A stretch of 64,000 bases of DNA, taken from assembly GCF_029168945.1 (NCBI RefSeq), contig NC_083601.1, positions 15,652,160 through 15,716,159 of the forward strand. Reading direction: 5' to 3'. Of the stretch, positions 1-12,220 are shown piece by piece (position 1 is the stretch's first letter; every line of letters begins with the position of its first letter). Both the position numbers and the translations under genes were made by a program. The notes under the pieces were generated by a model, which saw nothing but the letters and a program-made list of their open reading frames with translations, was not told the origin of the DNA and ran no database searches. The stretch comes from Cannabis sativa (lineage: Eukaryota > Streptophyta > Magnoliopsida > Rosales > Cannabaceae).

Positions 1-155
1 TCTAATATAGTGGTACGTTTCTGCATATAATATGTATACTATCTGCAGGTATGCTCAACAATTTTTTCTGCAATTAGTTGCTCAAGATGCATTTTACATT
101 GCATTGGCTGTTAAACAAATGTCAGATGTGATTGCTGACCTGTTTGTTTAAACAG

Positions 156-660
156 GATGGGTAGCTGTTTTAGCATGTTCATTGGCCATCGTAGGACTAC
201 TTACTGGCTCGAAGTATCGCAGGCGATGGATGTGGTGCTCATTCTTTGCAAGTATTATACTTTCAGTGTTTTGGTTGTATTACATGTTGAGGTATGTGAA
301 CTCTCACAAGACACCTCTATTGTTATCTTAGATAGTTAAGTTTCAGGGCTGATAGAGATAAGAAAGTTTGACTCTGAACCTCCTTCTATTCACTTGGTTG
401 TTTATTAATGATCCTTATGTAGGTTGCCAAGATTCCGGTGGGACATAATTTGGCTTCCATTTGGAACACTTAGGTACATTGATTTTGTTTTCCTCCATAA
501 GATTACCATGTAAATTTTATTAAAATATATTCTCATATTACTTACAAATTTGACTTGCAGTGGAGCTGGACTCTCCTTGTATGTGGATCATCTCCTTAAT
601 GAATCAGCGGAAGAAGTGAGAAAACTTCGAGGCTACATGTATTCTTATAAGGCCCGCTGA
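156..660 (+). CDS. C-terminal exons of a multi-pass membrane protein (partial)
   Basis: Three exons can be followed: 156-291, 423-473 and 561-660, with GT-AG borders and continuous phase, ending in TGA at 658-660. The first encodes two hydrophobic segments separated by a basic stretch (SKYRRRW). The next two encode a Trp/Pro-rich loop (RFRWDIIWLPFG), a short hydrophobic stretch and a charged C-terminus ending YSYKAR. The layout fits an integral membrane protein with a basic cytosolic tail. I do not recognise the family. The gene starts left of the window; 48-146 holds a further stop-free stretch (YAQQFFLQLVAQDAF...) that could be an exon of another isoform or belong to the intron. A read-through from 157 in another frame lacks these protein features and was not used. 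Confidence 0.6.
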
Positions 661-1666
661 AAGTTGGGTTCAAACTTTAATTATTAGGAACTATTTCATA
701 AATACCAAGAAATAGGGATGTTTTTGTTGTTGTTAGGTTGTTATGAGTGAAAGGATACTTATGTCCATTTATATTAGAAGCCCTTTTGAGGAAAGGAGAG
801 TATGAAATGGACGTAATCTACAAATTGGCCTGAAAGTTTTTGTAGCAGCAATGAGTCTAATCTTCTTAACTTTTCTTTTATGTACGAATTGATTTATCTT
901 GAGAAGCTTTAAAATGTTTCTTTATTTTTAAGAAGAGAAAAAAAATGAAATAAAATTATATCATTCAAACTTCAAACTTGTGTTTCTTTCTAAGCACAAA
1001 CAGAGCAAACAGAACAAGTTTAGTCAAAAGGTATGCGTTTGTACTTAAACTTGAAACATATGAGATACGGGGTAAATTATTTACTTTATAGTTCTTTAAT
1101 GATTGAAGAACTGATTCAAATATGTGTCACTAATCTTATTTTACATTTGTTCTTGTTTTAGGAATGTCGAAACCTTTCAAGAAAAAGGATTAGAGCATTG
1201 AGACCAAGGCGATGAAGAGAACAAATGATCAAAGAATGGATTAATTTTGAAGGAATTTAATTGTTTTTACACAATTTAAATACCTTAGTCATTTTAAAAT
1301 TGTAGATTTTCACAAGAAAGAAATTAAGTTCTTTCTAAATAACGAGACTTTATTTTAGATTCACATTTTGATATATTCAGTTGTTATTTCTATGAAATAT
1401 AATTGTTCAAAGTTTTGAGTCAGTGAAACATATATATAAATTAAGTTTAGTTTTATAATTAATTAGAAACAGGCAAAATGATCAGATTGAAAACTGGTAG
1501 GTGTAGCATAAAAAATTCTCAGAAAACACAGTTACACTGCGTAAATTACCAAACAAAATTCTAGTCAAAAAACACAATAAACAAAAACACATAAACAAGT
1601 CACAAAATGCTTATGTAGATCTTTTACTGCCTAAGAGAATATGTTTAATTAAAAAAGACAAATAAT
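661..1666. other. 3' UTR and intergenic spacer
   Basis: AT-rich sequence between the membrane-protein stop codon and the convergent L31 gene. It probably contains both 3' UTRs. No coding frame, RNA gene or repeat was recognised. Confidence 0.5.
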
Positions 1667-2576
1667 CTAATCATCTTCCTCAATGACCTTGGTACCCAAT
1701 CCCTTCAATCCTTCAGCTGGGATCTCAGCAACAGTAACGAGAGAGTAGAGCTCTTCCTTGGCATCTTCATCATCATTCCTCTTGCGAGCAATCCGAACCC
1801 TAATCCTTCTTGGGACACTCCTGATTCCTCTGCTCCAAATCTGCTTGTTCAGCTTGACATCAACTCTGACATCATTGGTTCCCATAGCCTTCTGAGCAAA
1901 CTTCCTGATTTCCTTGATGGCATTGGGAGCCTTCTTCTTGAAGGTACTATAATTTCATTATAGCAAAAAATAAAAAGTTAGTACCACTATTTTGACAAGG
2001 ATTGACAATATGGAAATGTAATCTTGATCTCACCTATCAGTCTTTTCACAACAGCAAACATAATTTACAAAGGCTATACTGACCCACCTAATGTTATAAT
2101 TCCAATTCAATTCTCATATGCTAAAATAAAGAAATGGATTACTATCAAACCCTTTCAACCATCAAATGACATTTAAAAGCAGAAGCATCAAGAACTCCAA
2201 ATTCATATTTGAAAACAGGTAATAATTTCAGGCTTCAGAACTTCATGTTTTGACATTTGGTATTTATACAGAATGAAAATCTGGGGAAAACTGAAAGCCC
2301 ATCTAAAAATATTAAGAGCAATTCCATGACAAGAGAAAAGGTTCTACCCAATCCACAAATACTATAACAAACAACAAAAGAAGAAAGCATTCAAACAATC
2401 ATCATAAATATCATTGAAGCAAAAAAGAAAAAGAAAGTAACACCAAATGCAACAAAGTAACCAGTAATACAAACAACCCAGTGTGGAACTTACCATCCAT
2501 GGAGGCGTTTGTGGAGGTTGATGGTGTACTCCCGTGAGACCACCTCCTCCTTCCTGCCCTTGGTCTTCTCAACCAT
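1667..2576 (-). CDS. RPL31: 60S ribosomal protein L31 (eL31)
   Basis: Two coding exons, 2576-2494 and 1946-1667, give a 120-residue protein, the usual plant eL31 length. The start is [18 protein letters not shown] and the end is [11 protein letters not shown]. The intron (1947-2493) has a GTAAGT donor and splits a Cys codon after LHKRLHG, at the join to TFKKKAPNA. Recognisable eL31 blocks follow in order: [51 protein letters not shown]. eL31 is a cytosolic large-subunit protein near the peptide exit tunnel. The frame has no lesion and the gene looks functional. Confidence 0.97.
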
Positions 2577-2743
2577 TTTCGTGGTCCTTGTCTTTCAAAC
2601 TACCTGCAATCAGTCGTAGAATCGTTAAAACATAATACCCACAACCTAGATCCAAAATTGTCAGACAAACTCCTAACACATTTCCAGTATTCTACTTATC
2701 AAAGAGAAGAGTCGCCCAATGTAGATGCAAACAGAGGATCAAC

Positions 2744-2800
<57 letters not shown>

Positions 2801-2900
2801 TAGAGGGTTTGGAGGCTGAAGAAAGAAGGAAGCCTTGGAAGTTTCAACTAAAAGGAAACAAAACCCTAGTTTCTACACGAGCTATATAATTCTCACGTAT
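2577..2900 (-). promoter_or_regulatory. RPL31 leader intron and core promoter
   Basis: Upstream of the ATG on the minus strand there is an acceptor-like TGCAG near 2606 and a donor-like AAG|GTCTCT at 2798, so the 5' UTR probably contains an intron of about 190 bp with the GA microsatellite next to its donor. A telo-box-like AAACCCTAG lies at 2861-2869 and a TATATA core at about 2883-2889. Telo boxes with a TATA element are typical of plant ribosomal-protein promoters. The transcription start itself is inferred. Confidence 0.6.
2746..2797. repeat. (AG)n microsatellite
   Basis: About 25 uninterrupted AG dinucleotides at the donor end of the proposed RPL31 leader intron. On the transcribed strand this is a CT tract. 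Confidence 0.95.
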
Positions 2901-2944
2901 TTCTCTCTCTCTCTCTTCTTTTCCCTTGGAGCTATATAATTTTT

Positions 2945-3930
2945 TATTTTATTGTATTTTATAAGTTTCGCTAATTAATTGATGAATCAATTTATATTTT
3001 TATTTTTAAAAAAAGTATCAAATTATTCTACCATCTCTGATTATTTTTACTTGTACTAGAATTATTTTTATTTTATTTTAATAAGTACTAGTTACATCTC
3101 TGATTTATTCAACAGTGAGTTTAACGTGAAAAAGTTTTACTATGAACTTTGTATTTATGTATTTTGTAAATTATAATTTAAAATTTTATATAATATAGAA
3201 ATAATATTATAATATTTCATAAAATTTTAATTAATGTGGTTTGTTAATATTTATAATTAAAATAAAGAATATAAAAGTATTGAATATTTATTTTGTAATT
3301 ATTTCCGATTTTTTGACAAAAAATTTCAATACACAAAGGTTAATGTCATATTTATAGGTATAGTTCCTAAATGGACCTGATTGATACGGATCTATTAGGG
3401 TAATTTTTAAGGGTATGTAAAATCTTACTGATGGGGTAAAATATAATATAATTTGAGCTATTTGGTCGAGTAGGTGAGGCCCGTACACAGTCATATTATT
3501 GATAGTGACAGGAGGGGCATAAGCCGTCGTGGGGAATAAGGAATGTCAAAATGGTGGGTGTTTACCTAAAAAGATGATTTCCTTTTCGTTGTAGCCTTTC
3601 CAAGGATGGGGACAAGCCACTTGATTTTTTGAAATCGTGTCAGAGAAGGGCCATGTAGGCAACTTTCGGGACACCTAGTGATTTCGAACGTCTTTTCACT
3701 TTTTGTTCTCGAATGACCCCTTGGGGTGTCCACCTTGAGATCACGCCGTTTTCCTGTTAAGTGTAGATTGTTGATCCGAAACTTGGTGTCCAGATTCGTT
3801 GCTGGAAAAAGATTATGGAATTCAGACCATCCAACTAGCTTTGCCCATTCTTGATGAATAGGTTGGATAAGTTAACCTTCACGGCCAGTAAATGGGATTG
3901 GTATAATAGTTCGTGTGATAGATATATAGA
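2945..3930. other. Intergenic AT-rich DNA with a GC-richer island
   Basis: 2945-3480 is AT-rich without recognisable features. 3490-3800 is clearly richer in G+C and has no long frame; it may be a worn retroelement untranslated region, but I cannot identify it. Confidence 0.4.
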
Positions 3931-5330
3931 AAGATAGATGATGCGTGTCGTAAGCCACAACAAATTTACTATTTTTTTTATTCCAATACTTCCAATTATT
4001 TTAGTATAATCGTAAGTAAGAGTCGATCCCACGAGGACTATGCTTATTCAATTATTCACAAATTAGTAAGAATTAGGAAAAGGGGAGTTTTGAAGATTAG
4101 AATAAAAATTAAAGAAAAGAACAAATTTAAAGTAAAGAATATGATATGAGAAACTAGTTAAAGGTTATTCGCCACCCTCAACAATCATTCCTAATTCCTA
4201 TTAAAGAATGTAATTTTTCAGTTTCCAATCAAACTATTAATCCCGCAGATAACGCTGAAGCAGTCAATTATCTCAATCTCCCTATTGTATGTAATCAAGG
4301 CGAAGCGCTCAATAATTAACTCTTTTACCTAAAGCAGTAAATCCATGAAGCATGCAATTTATTATACTTAGATAAAGCATTGAGATTTATGGAGATAGAC
4401 TAATCTAGGCAACAAATCAATGAAACATATAATTCATTTAACCTAGGTTCTATTCTTCATCACAAATTGTAATTTGCCACAAACACTTAGAATCCTAGAC
4501 TATTAGGTGAATAGTAATCCTAAGATGACGGTAGATTAAAGTAAAACCTAATTTAGTGGCCATCTAAACAAGATTAAAACAATAATCATGACATTGAACA
4601 TAGAAGAATAGAAGCAATTTGATATAATGGAAACTAAAAATTAACATTCAATAATAAAATTAAGAATTCATGTTTCGGATTTTGAAATAACCCTTAACTA
4701 AAAGAAAACTACTCAGAACTAGACATTAATAAAAACCATAATATTTAATTTGTAGTTTTTGGATTCTCCTCCATTTGTAGTCTAAGAGGTCTTATTTATA
4801 GTAATGGAAAAGTTAGTTGAATCCTATTAGAATTAGGATTCTATTTATAGTGGATAGATAAATCCTTTTAGAATTAGGATTCTATTTATAATAGTATTAG
4901 GAAATATCTCGGATAAAGATAACTCATCTTTTAAACAAAAGATAAAAATCGCAACTCTTCTTGAAAATTTATCTTTATTTTCGCTATCTTTCTTTTTTTT
5001 TTAGAAATTTCCTGTTGCGACGACTGATAGTATTTTGGTCATAACTCTCTCAATATTACTCAGAATTGGACGATTCAAGATGTTCTGGAAAGCTAAGAAC
5101 GAGATCTAAAACTTTCATGTTGAGCTCCAAGTCCAATTCTGCATTTACGTTTGTCCGAATCGGTAATTAAGTTCCGCCTTGTACAATCGAGCTCGCCGAC
5201 TTCCATTATTTTCCACCAAAATATGTTAAAATCCCTCCAAAAGACTCTAAATGGATGAATAGTATTTAAAATAACCTAACAAATTAAAATCACACTAATC
5301 AATAATTTAAAGAATCAATTTAGGAATATT
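3931..5330. other. Remnant of an LTR-retroelement non-coding region
   Basis: The stretch begins with a TCGATCCCACGAGGACT-type block near 4022-4040 and ends with a region resembling retroelement leader or spacer sequence (about 5020-5220, CTCAGAATTGGACGA). A related block occurs in the opposite orientation at 24500-24560. No gag or pol frame survives. Assignment to Ty3 (Athila/Tat-like) elements is from memory of such sequences and is tentative. Confidence 0.35.
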
Positions 5331-5337
5331 AATAAAT

Positions 5338-5584
5338 TGTTATAAATATTAATAATTATGTGGATGTCCAAATCTTTTATTTATTACCATGAATTGTAAT
5401 CAACATTCCTCTTTTCCTTAGTTTCCCTTTTTCTTAGTTTCTTAATATCTCACTCTTGTATTTGTATAAATAGGGGTTCACCCCATTGGAATAAACAACT
5501 CAGAAATTCTCATTCACTTTCTCTCTTCATCTTCTTTTTCTTTCTTCTCATCTACTTTATATTATTTTATATTATTTTATAACA
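5338..5584 (+). repeat. 5' LTR of the copia element
   Basis: 247 bp. A TATAAATAG box lies near 5465-5473. It differs from the 3' LTR by one visible substitution in that region and by small CT-rich and TTTTATATTA length changes. Confidence 0.9.
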
Positions 5585-5904
5585 CGTTATCAGCACGAGT
5601 CTCTGCCCAAGCTTCAAGCATGAGTCTCTGCCTAAGACCAAATGTAAGTATTTTGTTAAAGTTCTTGAATTGTTTCAAAGTCACGATACACTAAATATAT
5701 ATTTATATATATACTCATCTGACTGAAACAATTTCAAGAATCATTTGGTTTCTTTTTTCTTTTTATCTATATATCTATATATTATATATGTATGTATATA
5801 TTTTTATATATTTATTATTGATTTCATATATATATAATGGTCTTATCATTCATAATATTTACAATATATGTGTGCCTATGATATGATAGAGAAAATCTAT
5901 ATAA

Positions 5905-6205
5905 ATTATACATATATCCAGAAGATTATGTATCATCGATAAAATATTGCATATATCCTAAAGATTATGCATCATCGATAAAATATTGCATATATCCTAA
6001 AGATTATGCATCATCGATAAAATATTGCATATATCCTGAAGATTATGCATCATCGATAAAATATTGCATATATCCTGAAGATTATGCATCATCGATAAAA
6101 TATTGCATATATCCTGAAGATTATGCATCCTCGATAAAATATTGCATACATCCTGATGATTATGCGTCCTCAATAAAATCTTGCATATATCCTGAAGATT
6201 ATGCA
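5905..6205 (+). repeat. 39-bp tandem repeat inside the copia element
   Basis: About 7.5 units of 39 bp, each containing AAAATATTGCATATATCC and GATTATGCATCATCGAT. The last units diverge. 39 is a multiple of three, so the minus strand stays open as a MHNLQDICNILS repeat, which I read as a by-product and not a protein. A single diverged unit recurs near 6555-6595. Confidence 0.9.
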
Positions 6206-9200
6206 AACGTAATATTCATTATATAGTTGATGAATATATAATGAAAGAGATGAATACAACTAAAGAATCATTAAAAATGATTATTATTGATGTAATTTTA
6301 TAGTGGGTTTTGAATACCCAAAAAGAATATTAAAAAAAATTGCATTGAAACATTAAAGTATAAGAATAACAATGAGCATGACTAATGTTATTTAAATACA
6401 TGAGGCAGTATTTATTGTTCATCATTCCCTGCAGAGAATGATACGAATTGAAGTCAATCACTTTTAAAGATTCCTCGTATTAGTCATGTTATTATACATT
6501 GTTATTACTTGCAATGTTGGAAATTATTGAATCTGACATATGTTAAAGATTAAATTTTGCATACATCTTGGAGACTATGCAAAAATTGCATTCATATATT
6601 CTTTGAAATATCGTAAAATAAATTGTTGAATAATTTCTTATATTTTTTATGGATGAACAAGTAATAAATTTTTAAGAAATTTATAATAATGTTCTACTTG
6701 TTCAACGTCATTCCCCGAAGTGAATGTAATGATTTTAAATAATCAATGACATTATTTACTACTCAAATATTTCCAGAAAAAGTGGAAACAACTAAAAGAT
6801 GAGATACCACACATAATCAAAGTGCATGAAATTTATATATCATGTGTGGAATTTAATAATAGTGGTCGCGTACCTGTAGTACGGACATACTTATAATCAA
6901 GATAAAAGTATACTTGATTATTTAATAGAATGTGAATTGTACAAACTTATTGTACATTTAGAATATTTAAATATCATTACCTAAAGAGAATGAATAGACA
7001 TGAAATTCTATTTCAAAGAATATAGATTTCACATATATTGGTAATGCCATAAGCAAATTAATATATACATATTTTATTATTTCTTGAAATTAATATTTTC
7101 AAACTATTGTTGGTACATGATATGTATATAGTTACTATATAATTCAGTTTGCATATTCCCAAAAGTGGATATATAATTTGCTAATATTTGTTAGTGATCC
7201 AATATAATCAAAGTGATAAAGAATCACAAAATGATTAGTTGAAAAGCTTCCTGAAGAAGTCTTACATACAATTGCTACTTTGAGTAGTAAAATGTATTTG
7301 TATGTACCTAGATGTGTAACTTTTATCTAGTTATGAAAGTGATAATAAATAACTTATTATATGTACTTGTTGTACATTTAAATATATAATATATCAAGTC
7401 ATGATAATTAGACTGATGAATAGTCTATTAATAAATTAGACGACTTGTTAAAAAGATATCAGGAAAAATGAATGATATGTTATGGTTATATCTATTTGAC
7501 CATTACAATAACATGATGAAGTTTTCATGTATCTTCTAAATTATACACATCATTGAATTGATGATAGTGATTCCTGAAGAGTGTATATGTTTTGGAGAAT
7601 AATATAATTATATTATTCGTGTATATAAAAATGAAACTTGTAATGATTATGTTGTAATGAATTTACATTACATTTTGAAAGTTTCATTGAAATACAAATT
7701 ATAGTGAACCTGAAGTTCATGAATTGAATTATTTTGACATGATCAATCATATGCAATAAATTGTCAAAGAATTTGACTAAATTTTGTTGAAGAATTAGAA
7801 GATTCTTCTCATTGTTAATTTATAAGGCTCAAAAGAAGAATGTGCATATATTTGCACATAGAAAATATTTAAATTATATTTCCTTAACAATCTTGAGCTA
7901 TTGTTAGATTTTTATTGCATAGTTTCTTATCGATGTGATAAGATTATATAATCATGCATTTACAAAATGTGTAAATTTATGTATTTCTAATTATACACGT
8001 ATGACTCATTCTTAGAAATGAATTAAGTTCATAAGGATTGAACTTGAAACTAAAGTTTATTGAACCTGAAGTTCAATGTCATATAGTATATATGAGTTTA
8101 AACAAATATTGATTCATTGTGATATACTGAAATCCCTACAGGTATATTAATATTATTAGATATCACAATTTTTAAAAATTCTCTCGATCAGGGGGAGAGA
8201 AGCAGTTGGGATCGATGATAATTTTTGAAAAATGATCCTTGCACAAAGTATATAAGAACAATATAGTTCAAAATGATATATACCAACTGCAAATCAATAT
8301 TATTCAAAGTTGAGATAGAATGAGTTGAAAACGCCTGAAGCGTAAATGAACAATGTAAAAATTATTAATAAATGTTCATTTGATTTGCCTTGAAGTTGTT
8401 AAATCTAGAGGTACTCATGGAGATACCTTAATGTTATAAAGTATTAAAATGATAACCGTGATGAAAACGGTACTCGAAGAGACTCCCAAGAGAAGTTAGA
8501 CATAACACATTTAATCATAATTGAATCCCTAAAGTGATTCGTTATAGATACCTATAAATGATAAACATATTTGAAAATATGTAATTTAAAGAGATCTCTA
8601 TAAGTTATGTCAATATGGGAGGAAATTATCATTTATTGAAATTTTTGTCGACAATAAATATTGAATGTGTGCATATGCAATAAACTAACATGAGATAGCA
8701 AGGATCATTGTATTAGATTTGTCGAGAATTATCGACATACATTTTGATTTTTGGCCAAAATATTATGACGCAATCCAGGCAAATTTACTCACATAAAGTG
8801 AAGTAAGACCTGTAGGATGTGCAAATAAATATTTCTAATGAGAAATTTGCATATATGTATTTGTACATAATGAATTGTTGTACAAAGTTTGCATAGACAT
8901 GAGATTGATTGAAGTAAGGCTTAAATATTGAGAAAATATAATCATGATTTGATTATAGCCTGGAATATATTTTATGAGGATTTATAAGCGTCACATAAAT
9001 GTTGTAACAAAAGATTATTTATTTGGAGCTCCTAATATAGTGAGAATTTGAAATAAGCCTTATCTAAAAATTCTAGAAGAATTTAATACATGTCTTAAGT
9101 GATATAAATTCAAAGTCGCGCGCACTATATGACAAAGATCTTTGTATGAAATAAAGACATGTAAGTAAATTATTATTTGAAAAATACCTATGGTTGTCTA

Positions 9201-10019
9201 TGCAATATAAATACGTAAATTATACGTTGTGATAGACTCTTTAAGAGTTTTTGATTAATTGAAGAACAAACTTTTATTTCTTTTGTATTTCGAGAAATAT
9301 TAATGTATAAAGTTTGTTCATTAGTATTGAAGTCCTGAAGTACTTCATATGTATCAAGAATTATAGATATATGATCATTTGATATGGAAATTAAGATCAT
9401 AAAACAAGATGGAATAAATATATGGTCTTGGAGTACCATCATTGTCACAAATGAAAATTTATAGTACCATTAATGTGTTATGTTCATATCTACTTGAAAT
9501 TTTAAATTTTCGTATGAACAAAGTTGTGTACACACATGAATGATACAATTAGTTGGATAAAGACTAATGTTCCACGAACCCCTCATCTATAATTTAGAAG
9601 TCCATGCATACTCTGGAAGAGTTATAGAAAATATATGATCAAAGATTATATATGGTGATATTTTAAAAGTGATAACAATAATCTTATGAGATATATTATC
9701 ACCAAAAGAATTATGGATCATATGTGCATGAGGGGGAGACATATTCATGTTGCACTCTTTTTTCCTTAGTTCAGGTTTTGTCCCAATGGGTTTTCCTGGC
9801 AAGGTTTTTAACGAGGCAACTTGCAGATAATTATGAATATGAAATATATATTGTACTCTTTTCCCTAGCTCAGATTTTGTCCCACTGGGTTTTTCTGGCA
9901 AGATTTTTAACGAGGCAACTATAAATCATGTTAACATACTTGCATTTTATGAAGCAAGTAGAGAATGTGTGTGAGTGAGATCATTGACATAGCATATTCG
10001 GGAAACATATGGATTGCAC

Positions 10020-10300
10020 TCAATAAAGAAGTATCAACCCAAGCAATTCTCTATGAATAATACTGCTTGCATCGTTCAACTAAAAGGAGGTACATTGAAG
10101 GAGATAGAGTTAGAACACATTTCACGAAATTCTTCTTTATACGCTTCAAGAAAATACATATTGGTGTTCAACATATTCAATCAAGTGTCAATCTTACAAA
10201 CTTATTCACAAAGTTATTACCAACATCAACATTTGAGAAGACGGCAGACAAGATCGAAATTCGTCGATTAGAAGATCTCCACAAATGCCTAAATGAGGGG
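10020..10300 (+). pseudogene. Copia RNase H C-terminal remnant
   Basis: The frame from about 10067 reads YIEGDRVRTHFTKFFF, then VQHIQSSVNLTNLFTKLLP and TFEKTADKIEIRRLEDL. This is the familiar end of copia pol (helix before the LADLFTK motif and the GMRRL-type tail). Expected catalytic parts upstream are lost to stops and shifts, and the first part needs a frame change near 10067. Confidence 0.75.
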
Positions 10301-10390
10301 GAGTTAGTTTACACTATACTTTTTTTTCCTTTGATCAAGTTTTCAGCAAGATTTTTAACAAGGCAGTTATTATGGACATCCAAGGGGGAG

Positions 10391-10633
10391 TGTTATAAAT
10401 ATTAATAATTATGTGGATGTCCAAATCTTTTATTTATTACCATGAATTGTAATCAACATTCCTCTTTTCCTTAGTTTCCCTTTTTCTTAGTTTCTTAATA
10501 TCTCACTCTTGTATTTGTATAAATAGGGATTCACCCCATTGGAATAAACAACTCAGAAATTCTCATTCACTTTCTCTTTCTCTCTTCATCTTCTTTTTCT
10601 TTCTTCTCATCTATTTTATATTATTTTATAACA
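10391..10633 (+). repeat. 3' LTR of the copia element
   Basis: 243 bp. It directly follows the polypurine tract and is followed by the TAAAT duplication at 10634-10638. Confidence 0.9.
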
Positions 10634-10830
10634 TAAATAAATTAATCATATTTATTAGATAAATATGGACTCATCAATAGATAACAATATAATAATTAAG
10701 TTAGACTTTTCTATTTAAGTAAAAATTAGGGGTGCTGTAATATTTTTGTTTTTTAATCTTCTAAACATATAAATTGAAATATATTTTAAATTTTTCAAAA
10801 AAAAAAAACAATTTTCCTTTATTTTTTTTT

Positions 10831-12220
10831 GGGAAATTTACACCCACTACTATTTTTTCCCCATTTATTACATTTTTACTGTTGCACGGAAATTGCAACA
10901 TTTATACTGTCTTTTTTTTTTTTTTGGCAGTTTACTGCCTTTAAAACTTTAGTTTTTTTTTTTTTTTTTTTTATTTTAAGTGATAAAAAAAATGATGTGA
11001 TGGGAATTGTCACATTTGTGGCAGCCTTTTTTTTTTTTTTTTTTCTTTTCTTTTAATTCAATTTAATCATTATATCAATACAATTACTCTCTTTCACACC
11101 ACGTTTTTATACCTACTATCCCATTTAATTATTCATCTTCTTCTTCTTATGTTCTTCTTCTTCTTCTTCTTCTTTTTTTTTTTTTAAAAAAAAACACATC
11201 CAGTTATTGTCTTAGGGTCAAATTTTTTGTGGTTATTCTCTCTTCTTATGTGTTTACTAATCTATCTACTATTCACCTTCTTCTTCTTCTTTTTTTTCTT
11301 TTTTTTTTCCCAAATCTATAATATTACCCAAATAAAAGCTATGTTTTTATGGCTGAGATGATGAGGGGAAGGAAGACCATGAAGGTGATAGTTCTTAGTT
11401 CTTCTTCTTCGTCTTCTTTTCTTTTCTTCTTCTTTTTTTTTTAATTTTTTGAAGTTCTTAGTTATGTTTTTTTTTAAAATATAAGATTTAGTGTGGTTTT
11501 TTTTTGTTCTAATTTTCTAGAACTTTTCTTGCAAATATAGTGCATTTAGTATTGAGGATGTGCACAACATAGTTAATTTTTGATCATTTTTTTTTATTGT
11601 TTTTTTTGTTTTAGTATTGTTTTACTGTTGTTTTTCATGATTTATTTATTTGAATTAATAGGTATTTTCTGGGTGTTCTCGTGTTGTTGTGATGGTTATG
11701 TCTGTGAGTGTGGAAGATGGAGGTGTGTGTTTCTTTTATATTTTTCTAAGTAGTTATATTTGCTTCATTTGTTTTTGTGTTGTTTCAGTGTTGTTTTAGT
11801 AGTTTTTTTTTATAATTTTCTAGGAATAGACTTGCAAATATAGTTGATTTTGCATCTGGTGTTGAGGTTGTGCAGCAGATTGTTTGTTTTTTTTAATCAT
11901 TTTTTTCTTTTGTTTTGTTTGATTGTTTTAGTGTTGTTTTACTGTTGTTTTACTGTTGTTTTGCCATGATTATTTATTGACGTCGATTTTACTGCTTTTG
12001 TTTATTCTTGCCGGTTTTAATGGTTTTTTCTTGGTGATTTCCGTCTCCCCACACACGAAGAAGGTTGTTTCCCCACACACACAGTATAAATGAAATGATG
12101 TTGGGCTTGGGCAGTACAAAAGTAATGAAATTGGGCTTGGGCAGTACAAAAGTTGTTTTTGCCGTGTCCCAGTAAAAATGTAAAGTTTTGGTCAAAAAGC
12201 AGTATTTTTGTAAAATTCCC
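10831..12220. mobile_element. Inverted-repeat DNA transposon (MULE-like candidate)
   Basis: The left end starts GGGAAATTTACA and the right end is TGTAAAATTCCC. The arms pair over roughly 85 bp, sharing TTACATTTTTACTG followed by CACGG within each arm. The interior is T-rich with (TTC)n tracts, no transposase, and an internal duplication (a block with CTTGCAAATATAG near 11530 recurs near 11830). Flanks are oligo-T, so a target duplication cannot be seen. Long terminal repeats without a transposase suggest a non-autonomous MULE. Confidence 0.5.
11137..11172. repeat. (TTC)n microsatellite
   Basis: Repeated TTC units. Shorter tracts recur at about 11278-11292 and 11398-11412 inside the inverted-repeat element. 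Confidence 0.8.

Larger units (their letters stand above)
5338..10633 (+). mobile_element. Structurally complete Ty1-copia LTR retrotransposon with decayed interior
   Basis: Two near-identical LTRs (5338-5584 and 10391-10633) begin TGTTATAAATATT and end TATAACA. They are flanked by a perfect 5-bp target duplication TAAAT (5333-5337 and 10634-10638). A primer-site-like TTATCAGCACGAG follows the 5' LTR and a polypurine tract AAGGGGGAG precedes the 3' LTR. The 4.8-kb interior keeps only traces of copia coding sequence, such as the RNase H end near 10067-10300, and is AT-rich with many stops. Three copies of a motif typical of copia 3' untranslated regions lie at about 9750, 9850 and 10315. The element probably moved using proteins supplied by relatives. 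Confidence 0.92.

Noticed and set aside
157..339. Open frame of 60 codons beginning with ATG at 157
   Set aside because: It is a shifted frame of the membrane-protein exon. The other frame has transmembrane character and joins the next two exons in phase.
5905..6205. CRISPR-like array
   Set aside because: The repeats are contiguous without unique spacers and the DNA is a plant nuclear sequence.
5997..6206. Minus-strand frame with repeated MHNLQDICNILS
   Set aside because: It only reflects a 39-bp DNA tandem repeat whose period is a multiple of three.
9188..9901. Minus-strand frames inside the copia element
   Set aside because: They are antisense to the element and have no domain signature.
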